A stretch of 64,000 nt of DNA from contig CAUJHS010000082.1 of NCBI GenBank assembly GCA_963204915.1, positions 186,001 through 250,000 on the forward strand, read 5' to 3'. The notes under the pieces were generated by a model. That model made no database searches, was not told where the DNA came from, and saw only the letters and a list, made by a program, of their open reading frames with translations. Positions 55,563 through 64,000 of the stretch are shown piece by piece; the stretch's first letter is position 1; each line of letters begins with the position of its first letter. The translations under genes were made by a program, and so were the position numbers. This DNA is from Planctomycetota bacterium. Its GTDB lineage: Bacteria > Planctomycetota > Planctomycetia > Pirellulales > Pirellulaceae.

Positions 55563-57038
55563 TTACCGACGTCGGCGTTTGCCCGTTCGCTTATGACGTT
55601 GCGGCGCCGTGGGTTGGCGCGCGAGCAAAGGGGCCGCCGCCAGGTCATAACCTTGAAACGCTACGATCTCGCAAGGAACCAGGTCTCCTTCCGAAACTTC
55701 CTCGCTGGTCACGTAGACGACTCCGTCGACGTCGGGAGCGTCGGCATAAGTGCGGCCAATCCAAACATCGGGCTCTCCTTCCAAGGGACGGTCAATCAGT
55801 ACATCGAGTCGTCGACCGATCTGGCGTTCGCTCCACGCGAAGGCGTTTTCCTGCTGAACTTCCATCAATTGGGCGCGCCGCTGTTGCTTGACTTCCTCAG
55901 GCAAATGGTCAGTCAGCTTGGCCGACGGCGTACCTGGTTCATAGGAATACGTAAACACGCCCATGCGCTCAAAGCGATGGGTCGCTACGAAATCCACCAG
56001 CTCTTGAAAATGCTCGTCCGTCTCGCCAGGGAAGCCTGTGATGAACGTAGTTCGAAGGACAAGATCGGGAATGCGGCTTCGCAGTTTTGCGAGCAAATCC
56101 TCGGTTTCGCGTCGTGTCACCCGGCGCGACATCCTCCGCAGCATTAAATCATTCGCGTGCTGGAGCGGCATGTCGATATACGGCACGATTTTGCGGCTTG
56201 CGGCGATCGTGTCGATTAGTTCATCGGTCACGTACATCGGATAAAAGTAGTGGAGGCGAATCCAATCGAAACCCTCCACCCGCTCCACTTGCCGCAAGAG
56301 TTCGGCAAGTCGCGGTTCGCCGTACACATCCATCCCGTAGTACGTCGTGTCTTGAGCGACAATGTTCAGCTCACGAACGCCATCGGCGGCGAGTTGCTCC
56401 GCTTCACGCAACACGTCTTCCATAGCTTTCGTTGCGTGCTTGCCGCGCATTTGAGGAATCGCACAAAACGTGCAAAGCCGGTCGCAACCTTCGGAAATCT
56501 TCAAATAGGCAAAGTGGGGCGGCGTAATACGAAGCCGGTCGTGATCGGCAAGGGCGCGAATCGGCGCAGGACGAAATACGGTACGTTGCTCCTGCAAATG
56601 GCCAACCAGTCGATCCGCCACTTTCGTGATTTCTTCGCGACCGAATACGCCCACCAAGTGATCGATCTCAGGGCATTCTTCGAGCAGCAACTCCTTTTGG
56701 CGTTCTGCGAGGCAGCCGGAAACAATCACTCCCCGCGTGCGTCCTGCACGCTTGAGTTGAAGCATTTCGTGGATTGCCCCCATCGACTCTTGCCGCGCCG
56801 CGTCAATGAAGCCGCATGTATTGATTACAACAAAATCGGCGCCGTCAGGTTCGCGGACAAGTTGATATCCATCCAACCGCAACAGCCCAAGCATGCGTTC
56901 GCTGTCAACAAGGTTTTTTGCACAACCCAAGCTCACAAACGCATAGGTTCCCTTGCTGCTTTGTTGGGAAGTAGGGGGAGTAATTTGCAGAGTCAAAGCG
57001 TGGCCGAAGGTGGGAGTAAGAAGAAACGCCCGATGCAA
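55563..57038 (-). CDS. rimO: Ribosomal protein S12 methylthiotransferase RimO
   Basis: About 491 residues. This radical-SAM enzyme methylthiolates an Asp of ribosomal protein S12. N-terminal MTTase domain: [25 protein letters not shown] and SGCLAERQ supply three Cys for the auxiliary [4Fe-4S] cluster. Radical-SAM CxxxCxxC is in [18 protein letters not shown]. The LDV/TRAM end has [33 protein letters not shown], and a basic tail (KRTGKRRRR) follows. The start is uncertain: TTG at 57038 opens the frame, and no ATG precedes the conserved YAFVSLGC; a TTG at 56996 is an alternative. It is convergent with the RND gene. Confidence 0.94.
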   Translation of the reverse strand: MHRAFLLTPTFGHALTLQITPPTSQQSSKGTYAFVSLGCAKNLVDSERMLGLLRLDGYQLVREPDGADFVVINTCGFIDAARQESMGAIHEMLQLKRAGRTRGVIVSGCLAERQKELLLEECPEIDHLVGVFGREEITKVADRLVGHLQEQRTVFRPAPIRALADHDRLRITPPHFAYLKISEGCDRLCTFCAIPQMRGKHATKAMEDVLREAEQLAADGVRELNIVAQDTTYYGMDVYGEPRLAELLRQVERVEGFDWIRLHYFYPMYVTDELIDTIAASRKIVPYIDMPLQHANDLMLRRMSRRVTRRETEDLLAKLRSRIPDLVLRTTFITGFPGETDEHFQELVDFVATHRFERMGVFTYSYEPGTPSAKLTDHLPEEVKQQRRAQLMEVQQENAFAWSERQIGRRLDVLIDRPLEGEPDVWIGRTYADAPDVDGVVYVTSEEVSEGDLVPCEIVAFQGYDLAAAPLLARQPTAPQRHKRTGKRRRR

Positions 57039-57319
57039 CTTCGATATTTTACCCTCTCGCTAACGGCGCGGCGAGTGGATGCCACGCGCGTTGCGGGGGA
57101 CGTAAGTCGCGTACTTCACGGTTTCACCTAGTCACGTGGTCCGGTAAACCAAGTTGGTTACAATGAAAACTTTCAACCCATTTACGCTCCGTGTTTTATC
57201 CGAGCGATCATGAGATGGGAACAAGTCACCGTTGCCTGATTCCGCTAGGTTCAATTTGTTCTATGCTCTACGGCCATATCCCACACGACCGGTACACGGG
57301 AATTTGGCGTCAATTCGCG

Positions 57320-58270
57320 ATGTTGGCCACATTCACGGTGTTTACGTTTGTCTGGATCGCAGTTTCACTCCGGGCCGGGGAACGCAAAAAGGTTCTAGTC
57401 AAGAGCACCCTCGATGGCGTGCCGCAAACGTGTTACATCATCGAACCTGAGGGATTTGCCCCAAGCAATGGCCCCGTTCCGCTCGTTGTTGCGCTTCATA
57501 GTTGGAGTGCGGACGTTGAACAACGCAACGTGGAACGTGAAGCCGCTGCCGAACGACGCGGGTGGTTGTATCTTTCGCCTGACTTTCGCGGTGCGAACGT
57601 TCGGCCGGAAGCATGCGGTTCGCTCAAAGCCCAGCAAGACATCCTGGACGCCGTCACATGGACGTTGGAGCGATATCCCGTGGATCGGCGCCGCATCTAT
57701 CTGACGGGCGTCTCCGGCGGAGGACACATGACGATGCTCATGGCAGGGCGTCATCCCGAGTTATGGGCCGCCGCCAGCGCGTGGGTTGGCATTAGCGACC
57801 TCGCGACCTGGCATCAGTTGCACGTTGACGACAACTATGGCGCCATGCTACGGGCTTGTTGCGGTGGTTCGCTGGGCGAGAGGGCCGCAGTGGATGAGGA
57901 GTATCGTCAACGGTCGCCTTTGACTCATTTGCACCGGGCTGCGGGACTACCGCTGGACTTGGCTGCGGGTGTTCACGACGGCCATCAAGGATCTGTGCCT
58001 GTAAAACACTCGCTGGATGCGTTTAATGTCGTGGCCGGCGCGGTGGGCGCCCCGCTTGTAACGGCTGCCGAGATCGTACAAATCAGTAGACCAAACGGAC
58101 GACTGGAGCATCCGAAAGACGGCGACGAATTGTACGATCCGGTGTTTGGGCGCCGGATTTACCTTCGCCGAATGGCCGGACCATGCCGGATCAGTATTTT
58201 TGAAGGAGGCCATGAGTGCGTGGCCGAGGCCGCAATCGAGTGGTTAGCTCGCCATGCAAAACCCGAATGA
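57320..58270 (+). CDS. Exported alpha/beta hydrolase, prolyl-oligopeptidase/esterase-like
   Basis: This 316-residue protein has a signal peptide (MLATFTVFTFVWIAVSLRA), then the oxyanion strand LVVALHSWSAD, the nucleophile elbow GVSGGGHM, a likely acid in AGVHDGHQG and the catalytic His in EGGHECVAE. This is the fold of polyhydroxybutyrate-depolymerase or feruloyl-esterase-like hydrolases (DUF/LpqC type), also close to the prolyl-oligopeptidase group; substrate unknown. The frame opens at 57191, but the start at 57320 places the signal peptide at the N-terminus. It overlaps the methyltransferase gene by 17 bp. Confidence 0.8.
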   Translation: MLATFTVFTFVWIAVSLRAGERKKVLVKSTLDGVPQTCYIIEPEGFAPSNGPVPLVVALHSWSADVEQRNVEREAAAERRGWLYLSPDFRGANVRPEACGSLKAQQDILDAVTWTLERYPVDRRRIYLTGVSGGGHMTMLMAGRHPELWAAASAWVGISDLATWHQLHVDDNYGAMLRACCGGSLGERAAVDEEYRQRSPLTHLHRAAGLPLDLAAGVHDGHQGSVPVKHSLDAFNVVAGAVGAPLVTAAEIVQISRPNGRLEHPKDGDELYDPVFGRRIYLRRMAGPCRISIFEGGHECVAEAAIEWLARHAKPE

Positions 58271-59102
58271 GTTGGACAACGCGACTCGAAGCACACAAAC
58301 GAGCGCCGTGTACGAACACAATCGACGCGCCTGGAATGCGATGGCGCGGCAGGGCCAGCGTTTCACGATTCCCGCACGCGATGAAGACTTCGCCAACCCG
58401 CTGAAGACCCTTGACAGTTCAGGCTGGTTAGGGAATGACATTCGCGGCCGACGCGTGCTTTGCCTTGCGGCGGGAGGAGGCAAGCATGGTCCGCTTTATG
58501 CCGCTGCTGGCGCCGAAGTGAGCGTGGTCGATCTCAGTCCTGCGATGCTTGAGCTGGATCGCCAGGTGGCCGCCGAACGCAAACTTCATGTTCGCACCGT
58601 CGAGACATCGATGGACGATCTTTCCATGTTTCAGACTGGAGAGTTTGATATTGTCGTTCATCCGGTCAGTAGTTGTTACGTTCCCGACGTGGAAGCGGTT
58701 TATCGGCAGGTGGCGCGCGTCGTCCGCGCCCAGGGAATTTACATCAGCCAACACAAACAACCGACCAGCCTGCAAGCCGATATTAGGCCAGCGTCGCAGG
58801 GATACGAAGTCATTGAACCCTATTACCGCCGAGGACCGCTGGCGCCCGTTGCAGGCAGTTTACATCGCGAGGAAGGGGCGTTGGAGTATCTGCATCGTTG
58901 GGAGCAGTTAATTGGCGGACTTTGCCGCGCGGGGTTTGTGATCGAAGACTTGATTGAACCACTCCATGGCGACTCGAGCGCTGACCGAGGATCGTTTCAA
59001 CATCGCAGTTTGTTCATCGCCCCGTATGTGCGACTCTTAGCGCGGCGGACCGACGATCAACAGTTTCGCGTCAACCGGCAGCGACTGTGGGCGCCAAGTT
59101 AG
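58254..59102 (+). CDS. SAM-dependent class I methyltransferase
   Basis: This 282-residue protein has the class I fold: motif I VLCLAAGGGKHG, motif II acidic VVDLSPAMLELDR, motif post I DIVVHPVSSCYVPDVEAVYRQVARVVR. The substrate is unknown; ordinary small-molecule methyltransferases of the UbiE/COQ5-like group look alike. The start at 58254 overlaps the hydrolase gene by 17 bp, which suggests coupled translation even though the proteins act in different compartments. Confidence 0.88.
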   Translation: MQNPNELDNATRSTQTSAVYEHNRRAWNAMARQGQRFTIPARDEDFANPLKTLDSSGWLGNDIRGRRVLCLAAGGGKHGPLYAAAGAEVSVVDLSPAMLELDRQVAAERKLHVRTVETSMDDLSMFQTGEFDIVVHPVSSCYVPDVEAVYRQVARVVRAQGIYISQHKQPTSLQADIRPASQGYEVIEPYYRRGPLAPVAGSLHREEGALEYLHRWEQLIGGLCRAGFVIEDLIEPLHGDSSADRGSFQHRSLFIAPYVRLLARRTDDQQFRVNRQRLWAPS

Positions 59103-59283
59103 CAAAATCTCCGTCACATCGTCGCGCCGCAACGTTGTGACATACGATTCGCACCTCAGATGAGCAAGAACTTCAAACTTTTGCCATAACAGGCCATGGC
59201 CCACGGCGACCGCGCTGGCCGACGCGAAACCGTGGATCTGCCACCTTTGGGCTATTTTTCTCGCATCCTGATGATAGGCGCGC

Positions 59284-59289
59284 TATAAT
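59284..59289 (+). promoter_or_regulatory. Candidate -10 element for the hemerythrin-like gene
   Basis: TATAAT at 59284-59289 is a perfect -10, 56 bp before the start codon. The position 17 bp upstream carries TCGCAT, a poor -35, so an activator may be needed. Confidence 0.4.
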
Positions 59290-59345
59290 CGACGGTTGTT
59301 TGTCGTCAGACCGTGCCCGATTGCGCCACAACAGGAGTCCTGGTC

Positions 59346-59822
59346 ATGGCCATCGCTACGGGGATTTTAGCCGTTAATGCCGCATTCTTGCGCGACATCA
59401 AGGACGATAACCGTCGGCTGCATGATTTGCTGGACGAGACGAACCGCTTGTTTGCCTCAACGAATTCCGTGGAGGGAAAAACCAGACGCGTCGTGAATGT
59501 GCTTGTTGAATTGCGCGACCAATTGGCTTTGCACTTTGCATTAGAAGAGGCATATGGTTATTTTGAAGATGCCTTGGAGTCGACGCCGAGCTTGACCGAG
59601 CGAGCCGAGAAACTGCGCTCCCAGCATCGCGAACTATTTGTCGAACTATGCGGAATGGTTGATCAGGCCGAACAAGGGTTATACCACGAGAACCCCAAGG
59701 CGAATTGCGTGCCGTTGGAGGAGCGTTTCCAACGATTCCTCGGCGACTTACGACAGCATGAAGCGCGTGAGGTGGATATGATCATGGAAGCCCTTTCTAA
59801 TGACGTGGGAGTTGGCGATTGA
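59346..59822 (+). CDS. Hemerythrin-like (HHE) domain protein
   Basis: This 158-residue, four-helix-bundle protein has iron-ligand-like spacing: NRRLHDLLDE, LALHFALEEAYGYFEDAL, LRSQHRELFVEL and LRQHEAREVDMIM. The pattern of H and E residues is that of the HHE cation-binding domain, which binds non-haem di-iron and can sense or carry O2 or NO. The start at 59346 has AGGAG 9 nt upstream; the frame opens at 59313. It is followed 19 bp later by a single-domain response regulator, an unusual pairing that suggests the iron protein feeds a signal pathway. A few ligands deviate from consensus, so iron binding needs proof. Confidence 0.72.
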   Translation: MAIATGILAVNAAFLRDIKDDNRRLHDLLDETNRLFASTNSVEGKTRRVVNVLVELRDQLALHFALEEAYGYFEDALESTPSLTERAEKLRSQHRELFVELCGMVDQAEQGLYHENPKANCVPLEERFQRFLGDLRQHEAREVDMIMEALSNDVGVGD

Positions 59823-59841
59823 GATGCGGGGAAATTCGTCC

Positions 59842-60291
59842 ATGCATGCCGAAACCGTTGGGCGTCCGATGGAGATTTTACTCATCGAGGATAGCCTGTT
59901 TTATGCGCGGTTCACCATTGAGGCCCTGAAGAAAGGCGGCATCCAACATCGCTTGACATTGATTTTCGACGGTGAAGAAGCGCTCGAGTTTATCCATCGC
60001 AACGGTAAGTTTGCGAATGCTCCTCGCCCGGATCTGATCCTGCTGGATTTGCAACTTCCCCGCAAGAGCGGCCTTGAGGTGCTGGAGGATTTACGCGCCA
60101 ATTACGATCTCCAAAGCATCCCCGTCGTCGTAATGACCTCATCCGAATCCTTGGCCGACATGCAGGAATGTGAACGGCTGGGAGTGGAAAGTTACATTAC
60201 AAAACCCGTCGATCTGCAAAAGTTTTTGGCGGTGGTCAAAGAACTAAAGAACTGCTGGCGCGATGATTTATTACTTCCCGCGCTCGACTGA
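59842..60291 (+). CDS. Single-domain response regulator
   Basis: This 149-residue protein is a lone receiver: ILLIEDSLFYARF, phospho-Asp in LILLDLQLPRKSG, switch VVVMTSSESL and Lys in YITKPVDLQ. The KGGI/RNGKFANAPRPD insert marks it as Rcp1-like, as in the regulator at 21 kb. The start at 59842 has GGGGA 9 nt upstream; ATG at 59824 is also possible, directly after the stop of the hemerythrin-like gene. No kinase lies next to it, so it may be served by one of the kinases elsewhere. Confidence 0.88.
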   Translation: MHAETVGRPMEILLIEDSLFYARFTIEALKKGGIQHRLTLIFDGEEALEFIHRNGKFANAPRPDLILLDLQLPRKSGLEVLEDLRANYDLQSIPVVVMTSSESLADMQECERLGVESYITKPVDLQKFLAVVKELKNCWRDDLLLPALD

Positions 60292-60674
60292 CCATCCGAA
60301 GGACCTCGTCCGGCGGTACGATGTACGCTGACCGATTCTAGAAAACACTTTTCCCATCTTGCGGAAACGATATAATCACAGCAGTTCCACCTCGCTGGTT
60401 GAGCCACCGGCGAATCCCACCATGCCCTTTTCGGGGTAATTCCGCCTCAAATCAACTGACTGATTGTCACAACGCAAAAGGCGATTCTGCTTAGAATCGC
60501 AGTTTTGCGCTTGCTGAATCTGTGCGTTTTGCTTATTTTTCCAAATGTGTATAAGCTGCCTAAGCAGTTTCTTTATCAAAAACGCTGGAGTGAACTCCGG
60601 CCAGTTGCTTTTCTGCAACGTATAAAAGAAAGATCGCCCTTTTTGTAATTTGTCTCGAAGGAGGGACTAAAGGC
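60292..60674 (+). promoter_or_regulatory. Structured leader of the metalloprotease gene, 383 bp
   Basis: The region holds TATAAT at 60371-60376 with a poor -35. A long hairpin lies at 60473-60509: outer arms CGCAAAA and TTTTGCG, inner arms GCGATTCT and AGAATCGC around a GCTT loop. Smaller hairpins follow: GGAGT-GA-ACTCC and GTTGC-TTTTCT-GCAAC close to 60590-60620. The gene's strong ribosome site is at the end. I do not recognise a known riboswitch. The AT-rich leader and its stems could make a regulatory RNA or end the response-regulator transcript. Confidence 0.45.
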
Positions 60675-63578
60675 ATGTTCGCGGGGAGAATCCAGCGCCC
60701 AGTTGCCCTAATTTTCGTCACTGCGGCCTTTTGCACGACGCTCGGCGTGGTGCAGGCCCAGGAGCAGAAACCTGAGTATCCGCCGCACGCCGAGGTGTTA
60801 AAGGATTACACCAAAGTCGTTTCGACGATTGATAACAAGTCGAGTCTGTACACCATCTGGACCCGCGAAAAAGACGGCCAGATGTACGCCGAACTGCCGA
60901 AGAACTTTGGCTCCCAGAAGTACTTTATCGCTCTTACCGTTTCCAGCGGCGATCGGTACGCGGGACTACAGTCGGGCGATATGTATGTGTACTGGCGCCA
61001 GTACGATAATCGCTTGGCGCTAATTACGCCGAATGTGACGACACGTAGTACCGGCGACGAAGAATCGAAGGCCTCGGTAAAGCGACTGTTTACCGACCAG
61101 GTTTTGCTTGAAGTACCCATCGTCACGATGGGCCCCGGCGGTGGTCCCGTGATCGACATGGACCAGTTGCTGGTCATGCAATCGCCCTTGTTCTTTGGCT
61201 CAAGCGTGTTTCACAAGGGGTTGACCCCGCGCCTTTACAAAATCAATAAGGCGAAAGCATTTCCTGAGAACGTGGAGTTGGCGTTTGAAATTCCAAATGC
61301 TGACGGAAGGTTGCAGATTATTCACTACTCAATCAGTGTAATTCCAGATAAGTCGGATTATAAGCCGCGCGTGGCGGATGAGCGCGTCGGTTATTTCGTC
61401 ACGTCGTACAGTGATTTAGGCAAATACAAAGACGACGAAGTTGCGGTGCGCTACATCAATCGTTGGAATCTTCAAAAGCGCGACGCCAATCTCAAACTCA
61501 GCCCGCCGAAGAAGCCCATCGTGTTTTATATCGAACACACCACGCCCGTTCGTTATCGTCGCTGGGTGAAAGAGGGCGTTTTGGCGTGGAATAAGGCGTT
61601 CGAAAAGGTCGGCCTCATCGACGCGATCCAGGCGGAGTACCAAGACGCTGAGACCGGCGCGCACATGGACAAAGACCCCGAGGATGTGCGTTACAACTTC
61701 GTGCGTTGGTTAAATAATGACGTGGGTACGGCCATTGGCCCAAGCCGCGTGAATCCGTTAACCGGCGAAATTCTCGATGCCGACATCATTTTGACTGACG
61801 GTTGGATTCGATACTATCGCTATGAATTCGAAGACCTGCTGCCCCAGTACGCCATGGAAGGTTTCAGCCCGGAAACCTTGGCTTGGTTAGGAGAACATTC
61901 CGATTGGGATCCGCGGGTTCGCCTCGCGGCGCCCTCGCAGCGAGAATTCATTCGAGCGCGGTTGGCGGCTCAGGCCCCGCAACCGTACGGCGGACATCCC
62001 TTGACTCAGGTCAACACCAAACTGCTTGGCGATGACGAGTTCGACGGTTTGGTTGGACGCCAAAGTCAATTGAACGGTAGCTGCCTTGCCGCCGAGGGTA
62101 AAGCCTTCGATATGGCCCTCATGGCGATGACCTTCTCCATGATGAACGACCTCCGTGAAGCCGTCGCGGAAGAAGCCGCTGAGAAAGACGAAAACAAGGA
62201 GAAAGGCGACGAAGAGAAAAAGGACGAAGAGAAAAAGGACGAGGAAGCCCTGATCGACGGAATGCCTGAATCGTTCGTGGGCCCGTTGTTGGCGAACCTG
62301 GTCGCTCACGAGGTAGGTCACACGCTCGGACTGCGGCACAACTTCAAGGGATCGTCGGCCTACAAACTCGATGAGATCAACAGCGAAAAGATGGTCGGCA
62401 AGACGTCGCACGCCACCTCAGTTATGGATTACACGCCAGTCAATATCCGCATGGAGTCAGGAAACAAGCAGGGCGACTGGACCATGCTGGGAATTGGCCC
62501 GTACGACAACTGGGCGATCGAATACGGTTATACGTCGGAGACGGACCTCAAGCCAATCCTGAGCCGCGTTTCCGAACCCGAACTGCAATATGCGACGGAC
62601 GAGGACACGATCGGCCCGGATCCCCTCGCCAGGCGCTATGACTTTAGTGCGGACCCCCTCGATTACGCCAGTGACCAGGTGAAGTTGGCGAAGTTCCACC
62701 GGGAAAGAATTATCGACAAACACGTCAAAGACGGCGACAGTTGGTCGAAAGCCCGCCGTGGGTACTCGTTGACGTTGAGCTTGCAAATGCGGGCGGTCAG
62801 CATGATGTCGAATTGGATCGGCGGCGTTCATGTGTATCGTGATAAGAAGGGCGATCCGAATGGCCGAGCGCCATTGGACGTTGTCCCGGCCGAGAAGCAA
62901 CGGCAAGCATTGAAGTTTGTGATCGACAACACGTTCAGCGATGAGGCCTTTGGGTTAAACGCTGAATTGCTTCGTCGCATGGCCAGTGATCGCTGGCTGG
63001 ACGAAGGCGGAGTCGACGAGGCGACCTGGCCGATCCACGACACAATCATGGGCGTGCAGGCCTCCGCCCTGACGATGGTCATGAACCCGACGACGCTTCG
63101 GCGCGTTTATGACAACGAGTTTCGAGTTCCTTCGGACCAAGATGCTCTGACGCTTCCGGAGGTCATGGAAACCGTTCGGAAGTCCATCTGGAGTGAGTTG
63201 GACCAGAAGGTCGATAAGGCGGTCACGCCGCGACAGCCGATGATTTCCAGCTTGCGTCGCAATCTGCAACGGGAACATCTGACGCGGCTAATCGATCTAA
63301 GCCTTCCTGGCGCCGGCTCGTCGGCTGCCTACAAGCCGATCGCCAACCTTGCGTTGGAGGAGATTCGTAAGATTCGCGCAAGTGCAGAAAACTGCCAAAA
63401 GCAAAACGGTGATAAACTTGACGCGTATACACAAGCTCACTTGGCCGAGATTCAACAAGTGATCGACAAAACTCTGAACGCGGAGATTATCTACAACGCC
63501 AACAAAATTGGCGGCGCAAGCAGCTCAGGACTGCGAATCATCCTCGGCCAAGAAGCGCAGAGTCAGGCCAAGGAATAA
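60675..63578 (+). CDS. Secreted zinc-dependent metalloprotease, DUF4953/DUF5117 type
   Basis: This 967-residue protein has a Sec signal peptide (PVALIFVTAAFCTTLGVVQA) and a long N-terminal domain (DUF5117-like; QKYFIALTVSSGDRYAG, PRLYKINKAKAFPENVEL), then the gluzincin-like/metzincin motif HEVGHTLGLRH at residues 545-555 (HExxHxxGxxH, three zinc ligands and the catalytic Glu), followed by the met-turn-type SVMDYTPVN. The C-terminal part (about 700-960) is helical. A highly charged insert of Glu, Asp and Lys (about residues 497-525) precedes the active site. The start at 60675 has GAAGGAGGG upstream. It ends at a strong terminator. Function as an extracellular or periplasmic peptidase is from the motif; no substrate is known. 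Confidence 0.92.
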   Translation: MFAGRIQRPVALIFVTAAFCTTLGVVQAQEQKPEYPPHAEVLKDYTKVVSTIDNKSSLYTIWTREKDGQMYAELPKNFGSQKYFIALTVSSGDRYAGLQSGDMYVYWRQYDNRLALITPNVTTRSTGDEESKASVKRLFTDQVLLEVPIVTMGPGGGPVIDMDQLLVMQSPLFFGSSVFHKGLTPRLYKINKAKAFPENVELAFEIPNADGRLQIIHYSISVIPDKSDYKPRVADERVGYFVTSYSDLGKYKDDEVAVRYINRWNLQKRDANLKLSPPKKPIVFYIEHTTPVRYRRWVKEGVLAWNKAFEKVGLIDAIQAEYQDAETGAHMDKDPEDVRYNFVRWLNNDVGTAIGPSRVNPLTGEILDADIILTDGWIRYYRYEFEDLLPQYAMEGFSPETLAWLGEHSDWDPRVRLAAPSQREFIRARLAAQAPQPYGGHPLTQVNTKLLGDDEFDGLVGRQSQLNGSCLAAEGKAFDMALMAMTFSMMNDLREAVAEEAAEKDENKEKGDEEKKDEEKKDEEALIDGMPESFVGPLLANLVAHEVGHTLGLRHNFKGSSAYKLDEINSEKMVGKTSHATSVMDYTPVNIRMESGNKQGDWTMLGIGPYDNWAIEYGYTSETDLKPILSRVSEPELQYATDEDTIGPDPLARRYDFSADPLDYASDQVKLAKFHRERIIDKHVKDGDSWSKARRGYSLTLSLQMRAVSMMSNWIGGVHVYRDKKGDPNGRAPLDVVPAEKQRQALKFVIDNTFSDEAFGLNAELLRRMASDRWLDEGGVDEATWPIHDTIMGVQASALTMVMNPTTLRRVYDNEFRVPSDQDALTLPEVMETVRKSIWSELDQKVDKAVTPRQPMISSLRRNLQREHLTRLIDLSLPGAGSSAAYKPIANLALEEIRKIRASAENCQKQNGDKLDAYTQAHLAEIQQVIDKTLNAEIIYNANKIGGASSSGLRIILGQEAQSQAKE
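62208..62237 (+). repeat. Tandem 15-bp coding repeat in metalloprotease gene
   Basis: Two identical copies of GACGAAGAGAAAAAG encode DEEKK-DEEKK in the charged insert before the HExxH motif; similar, imperfect units surround them. Copy number may vary between strains by slippage without changing the frame. Confidence 0.85.
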
Positions 63579-63624
63579 TTGTCGGTCTCAACCGGCTTGA
63601 AACAATTGCTACGTTTTTGCATGT

Positions 63625-63661
63625 ACGGCGTTTGGTTCTCTGAGCCAAACGCCGTTTTTTT
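63625..63661 (+). terminator. Rho-independent terminator of the metalloprotease gene
   Basis: ACGGCGTTTGG and CCAAACGCCGT form a perfect 11-bp stem with a 9-nt loop, followed by seven T. It lies 46 bp after the stop codon. It is the clearest terminator in the window. Confidence 0.93.
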
Positions 63662-63735
63662 GCGCCCATCGGGGGGCTCGCAACCTATGTTTGAATCTCC
63701 ATTTGTTTCACTGGACCAGTTTTCGCGGGGGCGCT

Positions 63736-64000
63736 ATGAACACTCACGAACCGACCACATTCGAGGAACGTCGCCAGGCTTCGCGGTTTGGACGCGAATT
63801 CGAGTCGGACTATGCCGTGCTTCGCGTCGGATCGGCTGAAGCTCGGACCTGGCCCGTTCATGACGAATCGCTCGGTGGCATCAGCCTTGTTGTCGACGAA
63901 ACGCTAACGCTTCCCGTCGGGGCCGAAGTTACGATCGATTACCGAAACTCCCAGTTCCATGGTGTGGTAATTCATCGCCGATCGACCGGTGAGAATCAAA
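63736..64000 (+). CDS. PilZ-domain protein (partial, continues past the window)
   Basis: The ATG at 63736, preceded by a GGGGG-containing ribosome site, opens a frame that stays open to the last base. The first 88 residues contain ERRQASRFGR (RxxxR), then DESLGGISL ((D/N)xSxxG-like), followed by beta strands ending GVVIHRR. These are the two motifs of the PilZ fold, which binds cyclic di-GMP and often adjusts motility or polysaccharide. The position just after a terminator makes it a new unit. Only the N-terminal part is available, so partner domains are unknown. Confidence 0.75.
   Translation, partial: MNTHEPTTFEERRQASRFGREFESDYAVLRVGSAEARTWPVHDESLGGISLVVDETLTLPVGAEVTIDYRNSQFHGVVIHRRSTGENQ

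Overview
The window looks like chromosomal DNA of a planctomycete (Planctomycetota, probably the Pirellulales side; this is inferred from gene content, not from a marker gene). Pointers are the many small zinc-ribbon, TPR and exported proteins of planctomycete style, a large DUF4953-type zinc metalloprotease, PQQ-propeller proteins, a PFOR coupled to a DHOD-like flavoprotein, and a ClpC with two N-terminal repeats. Coding density is high. I recognise no tRNA, rRNA, CRISPR array, insertion sequence or prophage gene.

Layout: (1) 0.1-6.0 kb, minus strand: a flagellar control cluster read as TPR membrane protein, FlgN-like chaperone, histidine kinase, sigma-54 response regulator, flgB. (2) 6.3-11.6 kb, plus: a Tat-exported protein of unknown function, a small membrane protein and two tandem paralogous cytochromes P450. 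(3) 11.6-16.7 kb, minus: zinc-ribbon rhomboid protease, clpC with a clear terminator, and a TPR membrane protein. (4) 17-24 kb, minus: a CHASE3/PAS/GAF histidine kinase, a single-domain response regulator and a hybrid kinase, followed by a secreted glycosidase-like gene whose signal peptide is cut off by an in-frame TGA. (5) 24.4-32.6 kb, minus: a complete kdpFABCDE potassium-uptake operon, preceded by a 30-residue membrane micro-ORF. This block has far fewer CGCG tetramers than its surroundings and looks horizontally acquired. (6) 32.9-39.7 kb: an ABC ATPase with an anchored partner, an exported protein, a zinc-ribbon protein, aroA and two exported proteins overlapping by ATGA or TAATG junctions. 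(7) 39.8-48.8 kb, mainly plus: a DHDPS-family and proline-racemase-family pair that fits hydroxyproline breakdown, a Gfo/Idh/MocA protein with a changed EKP motif, and PFOR (nifJ) translationally coupled to a DHOD-like gene. (8) 48.8-55.5 kb, plus: a rhodanese/YgaP-like gene behind a promoter with a perfect palindrome in its spacer, a thioredoxin, and a heavy-metal RND efflux pair with a His-rich exported protein upstream. (9) 55.6-64 kb: rimO, an alpha/beta hydrolase overlapping a methyltransferase, a hemerythrin-like protein with a response regulator, a large secreted zinc metalloprotease with a hairpin-rich leader and a strong terminator, and the start of a PilZ-domain gene running off the edge.

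The genes suggest a motile (swarmer-stage), signalling-rich bacterium with aerobic oxidative enzymes (P450) as well as low-potential ferredoxin or flavodoxin metabolism (PFOR), and with potassium, metal and sulfur/redox stress functions. The observations most worth following are the in-frame TGA in the glycosidase-like gene, the composition break around kdp with its micro-ORF, the P450 pair in which one copy has lost the I-helix acid, and the promoter/operator in front of the rhodanese gene. I did not find one clearly undescribed multi-gene system.
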